From positions 1-13,787 of the forward strand of contig JAPORL010000166.1 in NCBI GenBank assembly GCA_026712605.1: 13,787 bases of DNA, written 5' to 3'. This DNA is from Pseudobdellovibrionaceae bacterium (GTDB lineage Bacteria > Bdellovibrionota > Bdellovibrionia > Bdellovibrionales > UBA1609). Shown here piece after piece: positions 1-6,098 of this stretch (position 1 is its first letter; every line of letters begins with the position of its first letter). Below the pieces are notes generated by a model that had not been told where the DNA came from, searched no databases, and saw nothing but the letters and a program-made list of their open reading frames with translations. Made by a program: the position numbers and the translations under genes.

Positions 1-127
1 TTTTGCCACAAAGCGACTTGTGGTCGCGTTGTTGTCAAATCCGAACTCGTTTTTAGCTTTATATCTTACAAACTTTTAACCAAGAAACTTAAATGGGAAT
101 AAATAAGCTTTAAAACTCAGACATGCG
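1..127 (+). repeat. Palindromic repeat family, copy A (left end cut by window)
   Basis: First of two tandem copies in the same orientation; the shared start TTTTGCCACAAAGCGAC recurs 127 bp later. Going rightward it holds a GCGAC/GTCGC hairpin with a G:T pair near the loop, the core GTCAAATCCGAACTCG, the right arm TTTTTAGCTTTATATCTTAC, and an outer AT-rich extension ending in ACTCAGACATGCG. The left arm would lie outside the window. No protein is encoded. Family membership is seen directly in the sequence; any function is unknown. Confidence 0.85.
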
Positions 128-238
128 TTTTGCCACAAAGCGACTTTCAGTCGCTATGTGTTCAAATCCGAACTCGTTTTTAGCTTTGTATCTTACAAGC
201 TTTTAATCAAAAAAACTAAATAGGAATAAATAAGCTAT
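128..238 (+). repeat. Palindromic repeat family, copy B
   Basis: Tandem neighbour of copy A. It carries the best inner hairpin of the family: CACAAAGCGACT (134-145), loop TTC, then AGTCGCTATGTG (149-160), which is 12 pairs with a single A-A mismatch. This is followed by GTTCAAATCCGAACTCG and a right arm TTTTTAGCTTTGTATCTTAC. Its left side is the outer extension of copy A rather than a matching left arm, so A and B probably arose by unequal recombination. It ends about 40 bp before the promoter of the next gene. Confidence 0.88.
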
Positions 239-275
239 GATTTAACTAATTTACAAAAATAAAGAAATAAAAAGA

Positions 276-304
276 TTGAGTTTAATAATTTTATAAAATA
301 TATT
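276..304 (+). promoter_or_regulatory. Sigma70-type promoter for the 328-813 lipoprotein gene
   Basis: TTGAGT at 276-281 and TATATT at 299-304 are separated by 17 bp, matching 4/6 and 5/6 of the housekeeping consensus. Transcription would begin near 311. That leaves a short leader containing the ribosome site AGGA (320-323) five bases before the ATG. In DNA this AT-rich, chance matches are common, but spacing and position are both right. Confidence 0.5.
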
Positions 305-327
305 AAATTAAGATTAAGTAGGAAAAG

Positions 328-813
328 ATGAAAACTGTAATAATATTTTTTATCCTTCTGTTTGTTTTTTTAATTTCAGGCTGTGATGGCATTATTTGTG
401 AAGGCGAAAAAAAATCTGTAGTCCTTAGTTATAACCCTGAATTTAAAACGATAGATATAGGGGGAAGCCCTACATATAAAGCTAATGATAGCTGGGTAAA
501 AAAAATATTTGTTTCAGATATAGGTTTTTTAGTTTTAACATCACAAAAAACAGTGAAAATGATAGAAAAGGAAAATTGTAATAAACAAAAGGAAAATTGT
601 TTGGAGCATACTATAGAAGCTAGATATAATTTACAAACATATAAGGAACAAGAAGGCTATAAATATTGGTTTAATCTCACAGAACAAGAGCGACAGTCTC
701 TTTCTGATATAAATTCTCGTCTATCAAGAAATCCTGATTTTTATGCTCCTAAATGCCGTGAAGCTCCAGCAGGAGGTTTATTGGATTTTATTATGACAGT
801 AGATAGAGCCTAA
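328..813 (+). CDS. Small orphan lipoprotein
   Basis: A 161-residue protein that I do not recognise. Residues 1-18 form a hydrophobic signal peptide ending in the lipobox LISGC, so Cys19 should be lipidated and the protein held on the periplasmic face of a membrane. The mature part has four more cysteines (24, 84, 91, 143), enough for two disulfides; Cys84 and Cys91 sit in a near-duplicated KENCNKQ/KENCLEH stretch. The C-terminal half (105-161) is polar with aromatic residues, and no enzyme motif is visible. The start is supported by AGGA five bases upstream and a promoter at 276-304. It stands alone between copies of the palindromic repeat. The product class is well supported; the function is unknown. 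Confidence 0.85.
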   Translation: MKTVIIFFILLFVFLISGCDGIICEGEKKSVVLSYNPEFKTIDIGGSPTYKANDSWVKKIFVSDIGFLVLTSQKTVKMIEKENCNKQKENCLEHTIEARYNLQTYKEQEGYKYWFNLTEQERQSLSDINSRLSRNPDFYAPKCREAPAGGLLDFIMTVDRA

Positions 814-858
814 TTAGTTTAGTGCTTTTCTAGCTTTATTTTTTTGTTAGTCTTGTTT

Positions 859-978
859 TCAAAAAATTGCAGATAAAAGATTTAAAACGAGTTCGGATTT
901 GAACATATAGCGACCATAGGTCGCTTTGTGGCAAACCGCATGTCTGAGTTTTTAAAACTTTTATCTGCAATTTTTTGA
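859..978 (-). repeat. Palindromic repeat family, copy C, complete; likely bidirectional terminator
   Basis: A complete 120-bp copy, inverted relative to A and B. The arms 859-879 and 958-978 are perfect 21-bp inverted repeats, and pairing continues inward (881-887 with 950-956) after one mismatch. Inside are GAGTTCGGATTTGAAC and the hairpin AGCGACC-ATA-GGTCGCT (909-925). The outer arm has AAAAAATTGC at the left and GCAATTTTTT at the right, which is the layout of a bidirectional intrinsic terminator. It lies between two genes that converge on it (ending at 813 and 1017). The repeat is certain; terminator activity is inferred. Confidence 0.9.
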
Positions 979-1003
979 AGAAATTTAACACTGAGACAAA
1001 AGC

Positions 1004-1015
1004 TTGCTAAAGCAA
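1004..1015 (-). terminator. Possible weak terminator hairpin after the sugar dehydrogenase
   Basis: TTGCT-AA-AGCAA directly follows the stop codon of the minus-strand gene and is followed on that strand by GCTTTTG. The stem is short and the T run poor. The stronger palindrome at 859-978 lies just beyond and may do the real work. Confidence 0.3.
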
Positions 1016-1016
1016 T

Positions 1017-2189
1017 TTATAAGGGAGATAGTTTTAATATCATCCCTTCATCTACGCTTATCCAAATAAATCCTTTAGGATCTTCAATGACATCACGAAG
1101 ACGAAAATTAAGTGAAGATAATAGCCTTTCTTCTTTTATAACTGTTTTATTGCGAAACTTTAATCGGTTAAGGTGGCTTAAAGCTAAAGCTCCTGAAAAA
1201 AAATCGCCTTTCCATTTTTTAAATTTTTTTCCAGAGTAAATTAACAAAGTAGAAGGAGCAATAGAAGGTGTCCAATATTTAATCGGTTGTTCCATGCCTT
1301 TTTTATGAGTTCCTTCTCCAATTTTAAAGCCAATATAAGATTTGCCATAAGTAATAACTGGCCAGCCATAGTTTTTTCCTTTTTTAATTAAATTAATTTC
1401 ATCTCCTCCTTTAGGACCATGCTCTTGCAGATAGATTTGATGAGTTTCAGGATGAATAAAAAGACCTTGTGGATTGCGATGACCCCAGCTGTAAATTTCT
1501 GGCTTAGCTTGTTCATTTTTTATGAAAGGATTATCGGGAAAAGCTTTTCCGTTTTCATCTAATCTTAAAAGTTTTCCTAAGTGAGAAGATAAATCTTGAG
1601 CTAATTCTTTTTGTCCTCTATCTCCTACTGTCATAAACAAAGAGTTTTTTTTATCAAAAGCTAGTCTAGATCCAAAATGTATCCCGCTGTTATAAAAATC
1701 TTGAGCTAAAAAAATAATCTTCAAATTTGTAATTTCATTTTCTTTTAATTCTCCTACGGCTAAGGCTGTTGTTTGTTTTCTTTCTTTAGCAAAGGAGTAA
1801 GTGAAATAAATTTTTTTATTTTTTGTAAATTGTGGATGTAGAGCAAGATCTAATAAACCTCCTTGTCCTCTATCGTATAAATTTTTAAAATCAACTTTTA
1901 TTAAGCTTATTTGACCTGTTAAAATATCTAATTTTTTAACAAGTCCTTGTTTTTCTGTCCAAATCAGCTCTCTTTCATTTAAAAAATCCATTCCCCAGGG
2001 AATGCCTAAGTTTTCAGCTAGCACTTCTACTTTAAAGTGAGGTTTTGTTTTTTTATTTTCAAATAGAAGTTCTAGTTTTTTTGGAGTTTGATTTTGATTT
2101 ACAGGCTGGCTAAGCTCTGCTCTGTTAGCTTGGCTTAAAGATGCATATAGAATAAATAAAATCGTATAATAAGACATAGCTTTAAGCAT
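1017..2189 (-). CDS. PQQ-dependent aldose sugar dehydrogenase (YliI/GdhB-like), exported
   Basis: A soluble periplasmic quinoprotein of the glucose/sorbosone dehydrogenase family. Such enzymes oxidise aldose sugars with pyrroloquinoline quinone and Ca2+, passing electrons to the respiratory chain. The six-bladed propeller motifs are all present (numbering from the ATG at 2189): GIPWG 62-66, GQGGLLDLALHPQF 108-121, GIHFGSRLAF with the expected catalytic His161, GDRG 179-182, GHRNPQG with the expected cofactor-contacting Arg228, EHGPKGGDEIN near 246-256, NYGWP, SIAPSTL and a C-terminal FRLRDVIEDPKGFIWI. Length (390) is normal for the family. The frame can be extended to a TTG at 2216, but I chose the ATG at 2189 because it begins a clean signal peptide ending near SLSQA; an ATG at 2177 is also possible. 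No ribosome site precedes any of these. No PQQ synthesis genes are nearby. Confidence 0.93.
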   Translation of the reverse strand: MLKAMSYYTILFILYASLSQANRAELSQPVNQNQTPKKLELLFENKKTKPHFKVEVLAENLGIPWGMDFLNERELIWTEKQGLVKKLDILTGQISLIKVDFKNLYDRGQGGLLDLALHPQFTKNKKIYFTYSFAKERKQTTALAVGELKENEITNLKIIFLAQDFYNSGIHFGSRLAFDKKNSLFMTVGDRGQKELAQDLSSHLGKLLRLDENGKAFPDNPFIKNEQAKPEIYSWGHRNPQGLFIHPETHQIYLQEHGPKGGDEINLIKKGKNYGWPVITYGKSYIGFKIGEGTHKKGMEQPIKYWTPSIAPSTLLIYSGKKFKKWKGDFFSGALALSHLNRLKFRNKTVIKEERLLSSLNFRLRDVIEDPKGFIWISVDEGMILKLSPL

Positions 2190-2308
2190 TTTTACATAAA
2201 TATCGTCATATAGCAAATTATGAATAATAGAGTTATTTTTTTTATATTTTTATGGAATTAGAGCTTTCAGTCTTATTAGGTTTTATTTTTTCCATTATAG
2301 CTATAACT

Positions 2309-2378
2309 AAAAATTTGTAAGTCGCTTTGTGGGAAACCGCATGTCTGAATTTTAAGCTTTGTTATGTAAAAGCTTATA
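2309..2378 (-). repeat. Palindromic repeat family, copy D, internally deleted
   Basis: A fragment in the same orientation as copy C. An arm remnant (AAATTTGTAA) runs straight into GTCGCTTTGTGGGAAACCGC and ATGTCTGA, so the GAGTTCGGATTTGAAC core and half of the inner hairpin are missing. Its right side has its own small inverted repeat, AAGCTTT (2354-2360) with AAAGCTT (2369-2375). It lies between the divergent genes starting at 2189 and 2432. The rest of the gap (2190-2308) shows nothing recognisable. Confidence 0.75.
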
Positions 2379-2411
2379 ATAAGCCCAGCAAGCTACTTTA
2401 CATTTGGTAGA

Positions 2412-2417
2412 TATAAT
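2412..2417 (+). promoter_or_regulatory. Consensus -10 box for the 2432-3193 gene
   Basis: A perfect TATAAT whose expected start point (about 2424) lies only some eight bases before the ATG at 2432. There is no convincing -35 box and no ribosome site, so the transcript would be nearly leaderless. Confidence 0.4.
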
Positions 2418-2431
2418 GAAATTATATTATT

Positions 2432-3193
2432 ATGAAAAAAGCAACTTTATTATTTATTTTTCTTTCTTTTAATATTTTTGCTAATGACCCTACAGCTTCT
2501 GAAACACAATCAGATACAGAAGCGGGTTTTTGCTGTTTCAATCTTGAGTATTTGAAAAGCAGATCATCAAATACTTTAAAAATGATTGGCAAATTGAGTG
2601 ACTTGCTGGGTAATAAATTTAGACAAATGTATTTAACTCTTGTTGATAAAGACAACCGGGAAGAATATATAGACTCAAGTATCCAGATCCTATCTGATAC
2701 ATTAAATGTACTAAAAACAGGAGATAAAGATAAAATAGCTAATATAAAACAGACATTTCTTGATTCTGCTGATACTGGACATATTATTGGAGACTGTGTA
2801 CACCTTGAAGGGGCTAATTATCCTTCTTGTCTTAAAGAAAAACTATTAGAATTAGAAAATCTAAAAAAAGAATTGAAAAAAGATTATATAGTTGGAAATC
2901 AGCTTACTCCTTATCAAATAGCGTTTTTAAATCCTGATCACATAAGCCAGAAATTTAAGGTTTCTCCTGATGGTGATAATAATTTTGCTTATATGAGTAA
3001 AGAACAGATACAAGCTATCTCCTTAAAGGAAATTATGAAAATTAATCCTCTTAAGACTGAGGGTGTTCTTTCAAATCTTTCAGACAGTCAATTTAGAGCT
3101 TGGGCAACAGAAGAAAACATTGAGAGACTTCCGGAAAATATTCTAAAACAAAATATAAAGAGAATATATCCTGAAAAAAGAGTTCGGATTTGA
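2432..3193 (+). CDS. Secreted orphan protein, shortened paralogue of the 12204 protein
   Basis: A 253-residue protein with a signal peptide (1-17, cleavage after NIFA). Residues 153-245 align without a gap to residues 253-345 of the protein encoded from 12204, about 54 of 93 identical. Shared blocks include LTPYQ/ITPYQ, QKFKVSPDG, QIQAI, QFRAWAT and NIKRI. Upstream, C-x3-EG-x5-C (Cys122-Cys133) is matched by Cys187-Cys198 in the paralogue, so the N-terminal parts are related too. The paralogue continues at least 180 residues further, with a repeat-rich tail. This one stops three residues after the shared domain: codons for RVRI and the TGA belong to palindromic repeat copy E. It is probably a 3'-truncated gene whose product may still be made and exported. 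The function of the domain is unknown. Confidence 0.8.
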   Translation: MKKATLLFIFLSFNIFANDPTASETQSDTEAGFCCFNLEYLKSRSSNTLKMIGKLSDLLGNKFRQMYLTLVDKDNREEYIDSSIQILSDTLNVLKTGDKDKIANIKQTFLDSADTGHIIGDCVHLEGANYPSCLKEKLLELENLKKELKKDYIVGNQLTPYQIAFLNPDHISQKFKVSPDGDNNFAYMSKEQIQAISLKEIMKINPLKTEGVLSNLSDSQFRAWATEENIERLPENILKQNIKRIYPEKRVRI

Positions 3194-3294
3194 ACTGAAT
3201 AGTGCCTGAAGTTGCTATGTGGCCAACCGCATGTTTGAGTTTTTAATTTTTTATCTTATAAGCTTTTATACAAAACTATAAAACAGGAAATAAA
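3179..3294 (-). repeat. Palindromic repeat family, copy E, fused to the end of a gene
   Basis: Same orientation as copies C and D. AGAGTTCGGATTTGAAC forms the last codons and TGA of the preceding gene. It is followed by a decayed inner hairpin (AGTGCC..AGTTGCT), GGCCAACCGCATGTTTGAG, and an arm TTTTTATCTTATAAG-type plus outer extension that reaches the pepA stop codon at 3295-3297. The left arm is absent, replaced by coding sequence. The element thus fills the whole space between two convergent genes. Confidence 0.8.
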
Positions 3295-4770
3295 TTACTG
3301 ATAGGATCTAGCAAGCTCCACAAAGGTTCTTACCATAACACCGGAGGCTTGTTTTGAATTGCAATACTCTAAGCGGTTATGAACATTCCAAGCTGTCCCT
3401 GCAATGTCAAAGTGAGCCCAAGGGATATTTTTATCTACAAAATGCTCTAAAAAAGCCGCCGCTGTAGAGCTTCCTGCTCCTCTAGTAGAAGATATGTTAG
3501 CTACATCAGCTATAGCGCTTTTTATATCAGTTGAATGTTCTTTCACCAAAGGCAAACGCCAAACTCTTTCTCCTGATTTCTCACTGGCTTTGATAATTTT
3601 TTTAACTAGATTTTCATTTTTAGTAAAAAATCCAGTAAAAATATTGCCTAAAGCCATAATAATAGCTCCTGTTAAAGTGGCGGCATCAAAAATAGCTTGT
3701 GGTTTTTTTTCACTAGCATAACTTAAAGCGTCCGCTAAAATGAGTCGTCCTTCTGCATCTGTATTTAAAACTTCCATAGTTTTTCCGTTACGTGCTTTTA
3801 AAATATCTCCGGGTTTATTTGCATTTTCTCCCGGCATATTTTCAGAAGAAGGAATTAAACCAATGACATTGACTTTTAAATTTAGTTTTTCAATAGCGAT
3901 CATAGCTCCCGCAACAGCCGCCGCTCCACACATATCAAATTTCATTTCGTCCATAGCTTGAGCGGGCTTCAAACTGATACCTCCTGAGTCAAAAGTGAGT
4001 CCTTTACCTACTAAAATAATAGGTTTTTTAGTAGAGCCTTTATATTCCATTATAATAAAACGAGGCTCTTCAGGACTACCTAAAGAAACTCCCAGCAAGC
4101 CTCCCATTTTTTCTTTTTTAATTCGGTTTTTATCCCATACTGTTGTTTTAATTTTTGTGTTTTTTGTTTTTACTTTTATCTCATTAGCTAAAATAGATGG
4201 TGTCATTAAATTGCCGGGATAATTTGCTAGTTTTTTTGAAAAGTTAGAGGCTTCTGCTAAAATTAGACCTTCTTTTACTGCTTTTTCAATAGAAGATTGT
4301 TTTTTAGAGGTCAAACAAATAAAAAGATCTTTAATTTCTTTTTCGTTTTTGGATTTTTGTTTAAACTCATTGCATGTGTAGTTAGATAAAGTGACAGCTG
4401 TTGTGAAAGCTTGACAAATTTGATTTAAGTCTTTTGTGTTTTTTGTGATAAAACTTTCTACTAATACATCCGCTGTATTTTGATTATATTTTTTTAACTT
4501 TTTATACATTTTAGATGAAATTTGTCTCACTTCTTCATAATTAAAAGAGCTTTCATCTCCTAAGCCCATAAGCAGAAGGTATTGATGAGTTTTAGAATTT
4601 TGTAAGGGAAGAATGACGCTTTTTTTTCTATCTCCTTTAAAGCCAATTTCTGTCAGAGTGTTTTGAATATCTTTTTTGTGAGAGTTTAAAGCTTTGGGAA
4701 AACTGTTTTTAGACATAAAAGCAACTAATGTGTTGGCATTTTGTTTTGTTTTTTTAATTGAGATTTTCAT
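3295..4770 (-). CDS. pepA: Cytosol (leucyl) aminopeptidase, M17 family
   Basis: Hexameric metallo-aminopeptidase that removes N-terminal residues from peptides in the cytoplasm and serves peptide turnover; in E. coli it also binds DNA. At 491 residues it is full length. The two-metal site is intact: Lys256, Asp261 (GKGLTFDSGG), Asp279 (MKFDMCGAAA), Asp338 and Glu340 (NTDAEGRL), with catalytic Lys268 and Arg342. Their spacing equals that of E. coli PepA (K270, D275, K282, D293, D352, E354, R356). The N-terminal macro-like domain (about 1-160) is diverged, as usual. No signal peptide. The ATG follows AAAGGA at good distance. It is a single gene, divergent from 5280, with a palindrome in its promoter region. 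It is the only obvious housekeeping gene in the window. Confidence 0.97.
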   Translation of the reverse strand: MKISIKKTKQNANTLVAFMSKNSFPKALNSHKKDIQNTLTEIGFKGDRKKSVILPLQNSKTHQYLLLMGLGDESSFNYEEVRQISSKMYKKLKKYNQNTADVLVESFITKNTKDLNQICQAFTTAVTLSNYTCNEFKQKSKNEKEIKDLFICLTSKKQSSIEKAVKEGLILAEASNFSKKLANYPGNLMTPSILANEIKVKTKNTKIKTTVWDKNRIKKEKMGGLLGVSLGSPEEPRFIIMEYKGSTKKPIILVGKGLTFDSGGISLKPAQAMDEMKFDMCGAAAVAGAMIAIEKLNLKVNVIGLIPSSENMPGENANKPGDILKARNGKTMEVLNTDAEGRLILADALSYASEKKPQAIFDAATLTGAIIMALGNIFTGFFTKNENLVKKIIKASEKSGERVWRLPLVKEHSTDIKSAIADVANISSTRGAGSSTAAAFLEHFVDKNIPWAHFDIAGTAWNVHNRLEYCNSKQASGVMVRTFVELARSYQ

Positions 4771-4790
4771 AGTATGTCCTTTCTTAATAA

Positions 4791-4810
4791 GTTATATTTG
4801 ATATATCAAA
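4791..4810 (-). promoter_or_regulatory. pepA promoter region with a 14-bp perfect palindrome
   Basis: On the minus strand TATAAC (4796-4791) is a 5/6 match to the -10 box, about 20 bases before the pepA start; no good -35 box was found. Immediately upstream is TTTGATATATCAAA (4797-4810), a perfect 14-bp palindrome in the position of the spacer, where a bound repressor would block polymerase. It resembles an FNR box (TTGAT-N4-ATCAA), but the half-sites are two bases too close. An operator is inferred, not shown. Confidence 0.35.
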
Positions 4811-4863
4811 GTTTGTATTAATTCAAGTTTAAAAATAAAAAAAATTGGAATTTATATTAAAAG

Positions 4864-4957
4864 CTTGTAAGATATAAAGCTAAAAACTCGGACAGGCTTT
4901 TACACAAAGCGACTTTCAGTCGCTATGCTCAAATCCGAATCCCATTTTGAACTTTGT
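4864..4957 (+). repeat. Palindromic repeat family, copy F
   Basis: Nearly identical to copy G, 102 bp downstream (one base difference, TATA for TACA, over about 94 bp). It contains a left arm CTTGTAAGATATAAAGC, AAACTCGGACAGG, hairpin AGCGACT-TTC-AGTCGCT (4908-4924) and the subfamily core CTCAAATCCGAATCCC. The right arm is cut short and runs into the left arm of G. A recent tandem duplication is the simplest reading. Confidence 0.88.
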
Positions 4958-4958
4958 T

Positions 4959-5076
4959 TGAAAAACTTGTAAGATACAAAGCTAAAAACTCGGACAGGCT
5001 TTTACACAAAGCGACTTTCAGTCGCTATGCTCAAATCCGAATCCCATTTTGAACTTTGTATCTTACAAGTTTTTCA
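4959..5076 (+). repeat. Palindromic repeat family, copy G, complete
   Basis: A complete 118-bp copy. The arms 4959-4981 and 5054-5076 are perfect 23-bp inverted repeats, the left one beginning TGAAAAACTTGTAAG. The inner hairpin is at 5010-5026 (AGCGACT-TTC-AGTCGCT). Aligned with copy C, the arms differ by three substitutions and two single-base indels, yet every change is matched on both sides of each copy. Confidence 0.92.
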
Positions 5077-5081
5077 TCAAG

Positions 5082-5218
5082 ATACTTAAATATGTGTAAA
5101 TAAAGCCTTAAAGTCTAAATTATGACTTTTACCTTCAAAGCGACCTGTGTTCGCAATGTGTTCAAATCCGAACTCCTTTTTAGCTTTGTATCTTACAAGT
5201 TTTTAATTAAGAAACTCA
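5082..5218 (+). repeat. Palindromic repeat family, copy H
   Basis: Third copy in the cluster and same orientation as F and G, but of the A/B subfamily: core GTTCAAATCCGAACTCC and right arm TTTTTAGCTTTGTATCTTAC. The inner hairpin is partly decayed (GCGACC-TGT-GTTCGC). Its left part corresponds to the outer extension seen between A and B rather than to a paired arm. It ends about 25 bp before the -35 box of the next gene. Together F, G and H account for most of the 509-bp gap between the divergent genes at 4770 and 5280. Confidence 0.82.
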
Positions 5219-5244
5219 AATACTGTAGATTTTTAAAAAAAGCA

Positions 5245-5274
5245 TTGACTTTATTAAACATCTTTTAATATATG
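5245..5274 (+). promoter_or_regulatory. Promoter for the 5280 gene, predicting a leaderless transcript
   Basis: TTGACT (5245-5250, 5/6 of consensus) is followed after 18 bp by TATATG (5269-5274). An alternative -10, TAATAT at 5266-5271, has a shorter spacer. Either choice puts the transcription start within a few bases of the ATG at 5280. No ribosome site lies upstream of that ATG. Confidence 0.45.
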
Positions 5275-5279
5275 ACAAT

Positions 5280-6098
5280 ATGTCTAGAAAACTTTTTCTA
5301 ATTATTATTTTTATAACTTTTTCTTCTTTCCATTTGATTAGCAAAAGTGAGCTTTATCAAGATCAACAAATGATAGTTCTAGCTAATCATGATTCAGAAA
5401 ATACTTATATGATTCCTTCTGGTCCTCCCTTTATGGAAAAAACTAAGGAAGGAATAGAGGAGATATTGTTACAATATACATCATATTGTAAAATGAAAAA
5501 AAAGGAACCTGTAACAAGTATTTTTGAGGACTTGATAAATTACATAACACAAAAAGAGGAAGAGGAAAATAAATTTTTACCTTTACCTCAAGATCAGATT
5601 ATAGAGATTGCAGATTGCTATATGAAGTATGATATAAAAGAAGCCTATAAAGAGAGTAGAGATTTATGGCTCAGCCGAACAAGAACTGTAAGTACTAGTA
5701 GATTAACAATGGAGAAATGTTCAGAAGCTATTCTATTAGAAGATATGGAAATTTCTTGTAGTAAACATTTTTTTGATCTTGCGGAAACGCTTAAAAGATG
5801 TATTAATGATAAACGATGCCATTTAATTAGAGAAAATGGTGTTTATGGACATACAGGATATGGTGCTTATACTGGTACCTTTATTGTATTCCCATTTCCT
5901 GATGATGGTCGTATTATGAATGAAGTAGAAATAAACATAAACCTTGCAGGACATTCTGAAGTCTACTATCCAGCACATTTATCACACAGAGTTAATTGTA
6001 ATGATAATAAGTTCCGTGATTTATCCTGCAGTAAGGTGGATTTTCCACAACCCTATATTAATATTTTAAACAATAGATATTTAAATCCGCTAAATTAA
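5280..6098 (+). CDS. Cysteine-rich secreted orphan protein
   Basis: A 272-residue protein that I do not recognise. A signal peptide covers about residues 1-21 (positive MSRK, then LFLIIIFITFSSF). The mature part has exactly eight cysteines (70, 113, 147, 160, 174, 180, 240, 250), which suggests a disulfide-stabilised periplasmic or secreted protein. Residues 55-180 look helical and charged. Residues 186-235 are rich in Gly and aromatic residues (GVYGHTGYGAYTGTFIVFPF), probably beta strands, and hold several His. No catalytic motif could be named. The start is fixed by the signal peptide, although no ribosome site precedes it. The gene ends tail-to-tail with the minus-strand operon, the two stop codons overlapping at 6095-6098. 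Confidence 0.82.
   Translation: MSRKLFLIIIFITFSSFHLISKSELYQDQQMIVLANHDSENTYMIPSGPPFMEKTKEGIEEILLQYTSYCKMKKKEPVTSIFEDLINYITQKEEEENKFLPLPQDQIIEIADCYMKYDIKEAYKESRDLWLSRTRTVSTSRLTMEKCSEAILLEDMEISCSKHFFDLAETLKRCINDKRCHLIRENGVYGHTGYGAYTGTFIVFPFPDDGRIMNEVEININLAGHSEVYYPAHLSHRVNCNDNKFRDLSCSKVDFPQPYINILNNRYLNPLN

Noticed and set aside
155..180. tRNA gene or fragment: GTTCAAATCC resembles a T-loop
   Set aside because: The flanking bases do not form a T-stem, and no acceptor, D or anticodon arm can be folded. The likeness is limited to the loop.
1..238. CRISPR array
   Set aside because: Units are about 100-127 bp, spacers between copies are themselves related, and no cas gene is present.
2190..2216. 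TTG start giving a nine-residue longer sugar dehydrogenase
   Set aside because: The extra residues (MLYDDIYVK) would place acidic residues ahead of a good signal peptide; the ATG at 2189 gives a cleaner export signal.
2422..2655. 77-codon minus-strand frame beginning opposite the 2432 gene
   Set aside because: It lies wholly antisense to a gene with a signal peptide and a paralogue, and has no ribosome site or recognisable product.
3494..4222. Three plus-strand frames of 73-75 codons inside pepA
   Set aside because: They are antisense to a full-length, motif-complete pepA, and their composition simply mirrors it.
4798..4809. FNR box upstream of pepA
   Set aside because: The half-sites TTGAT and ATCAA are separated by two bases rather than the four required.
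1..5218. Integron cassette array: single genes separated by about 100-bp palindromic repeats
   Set aside because: Genes lie in both orientations, one is housekeeping pepA, no integrase is present, and the repeats lack the GTTRRRY core site of attC.
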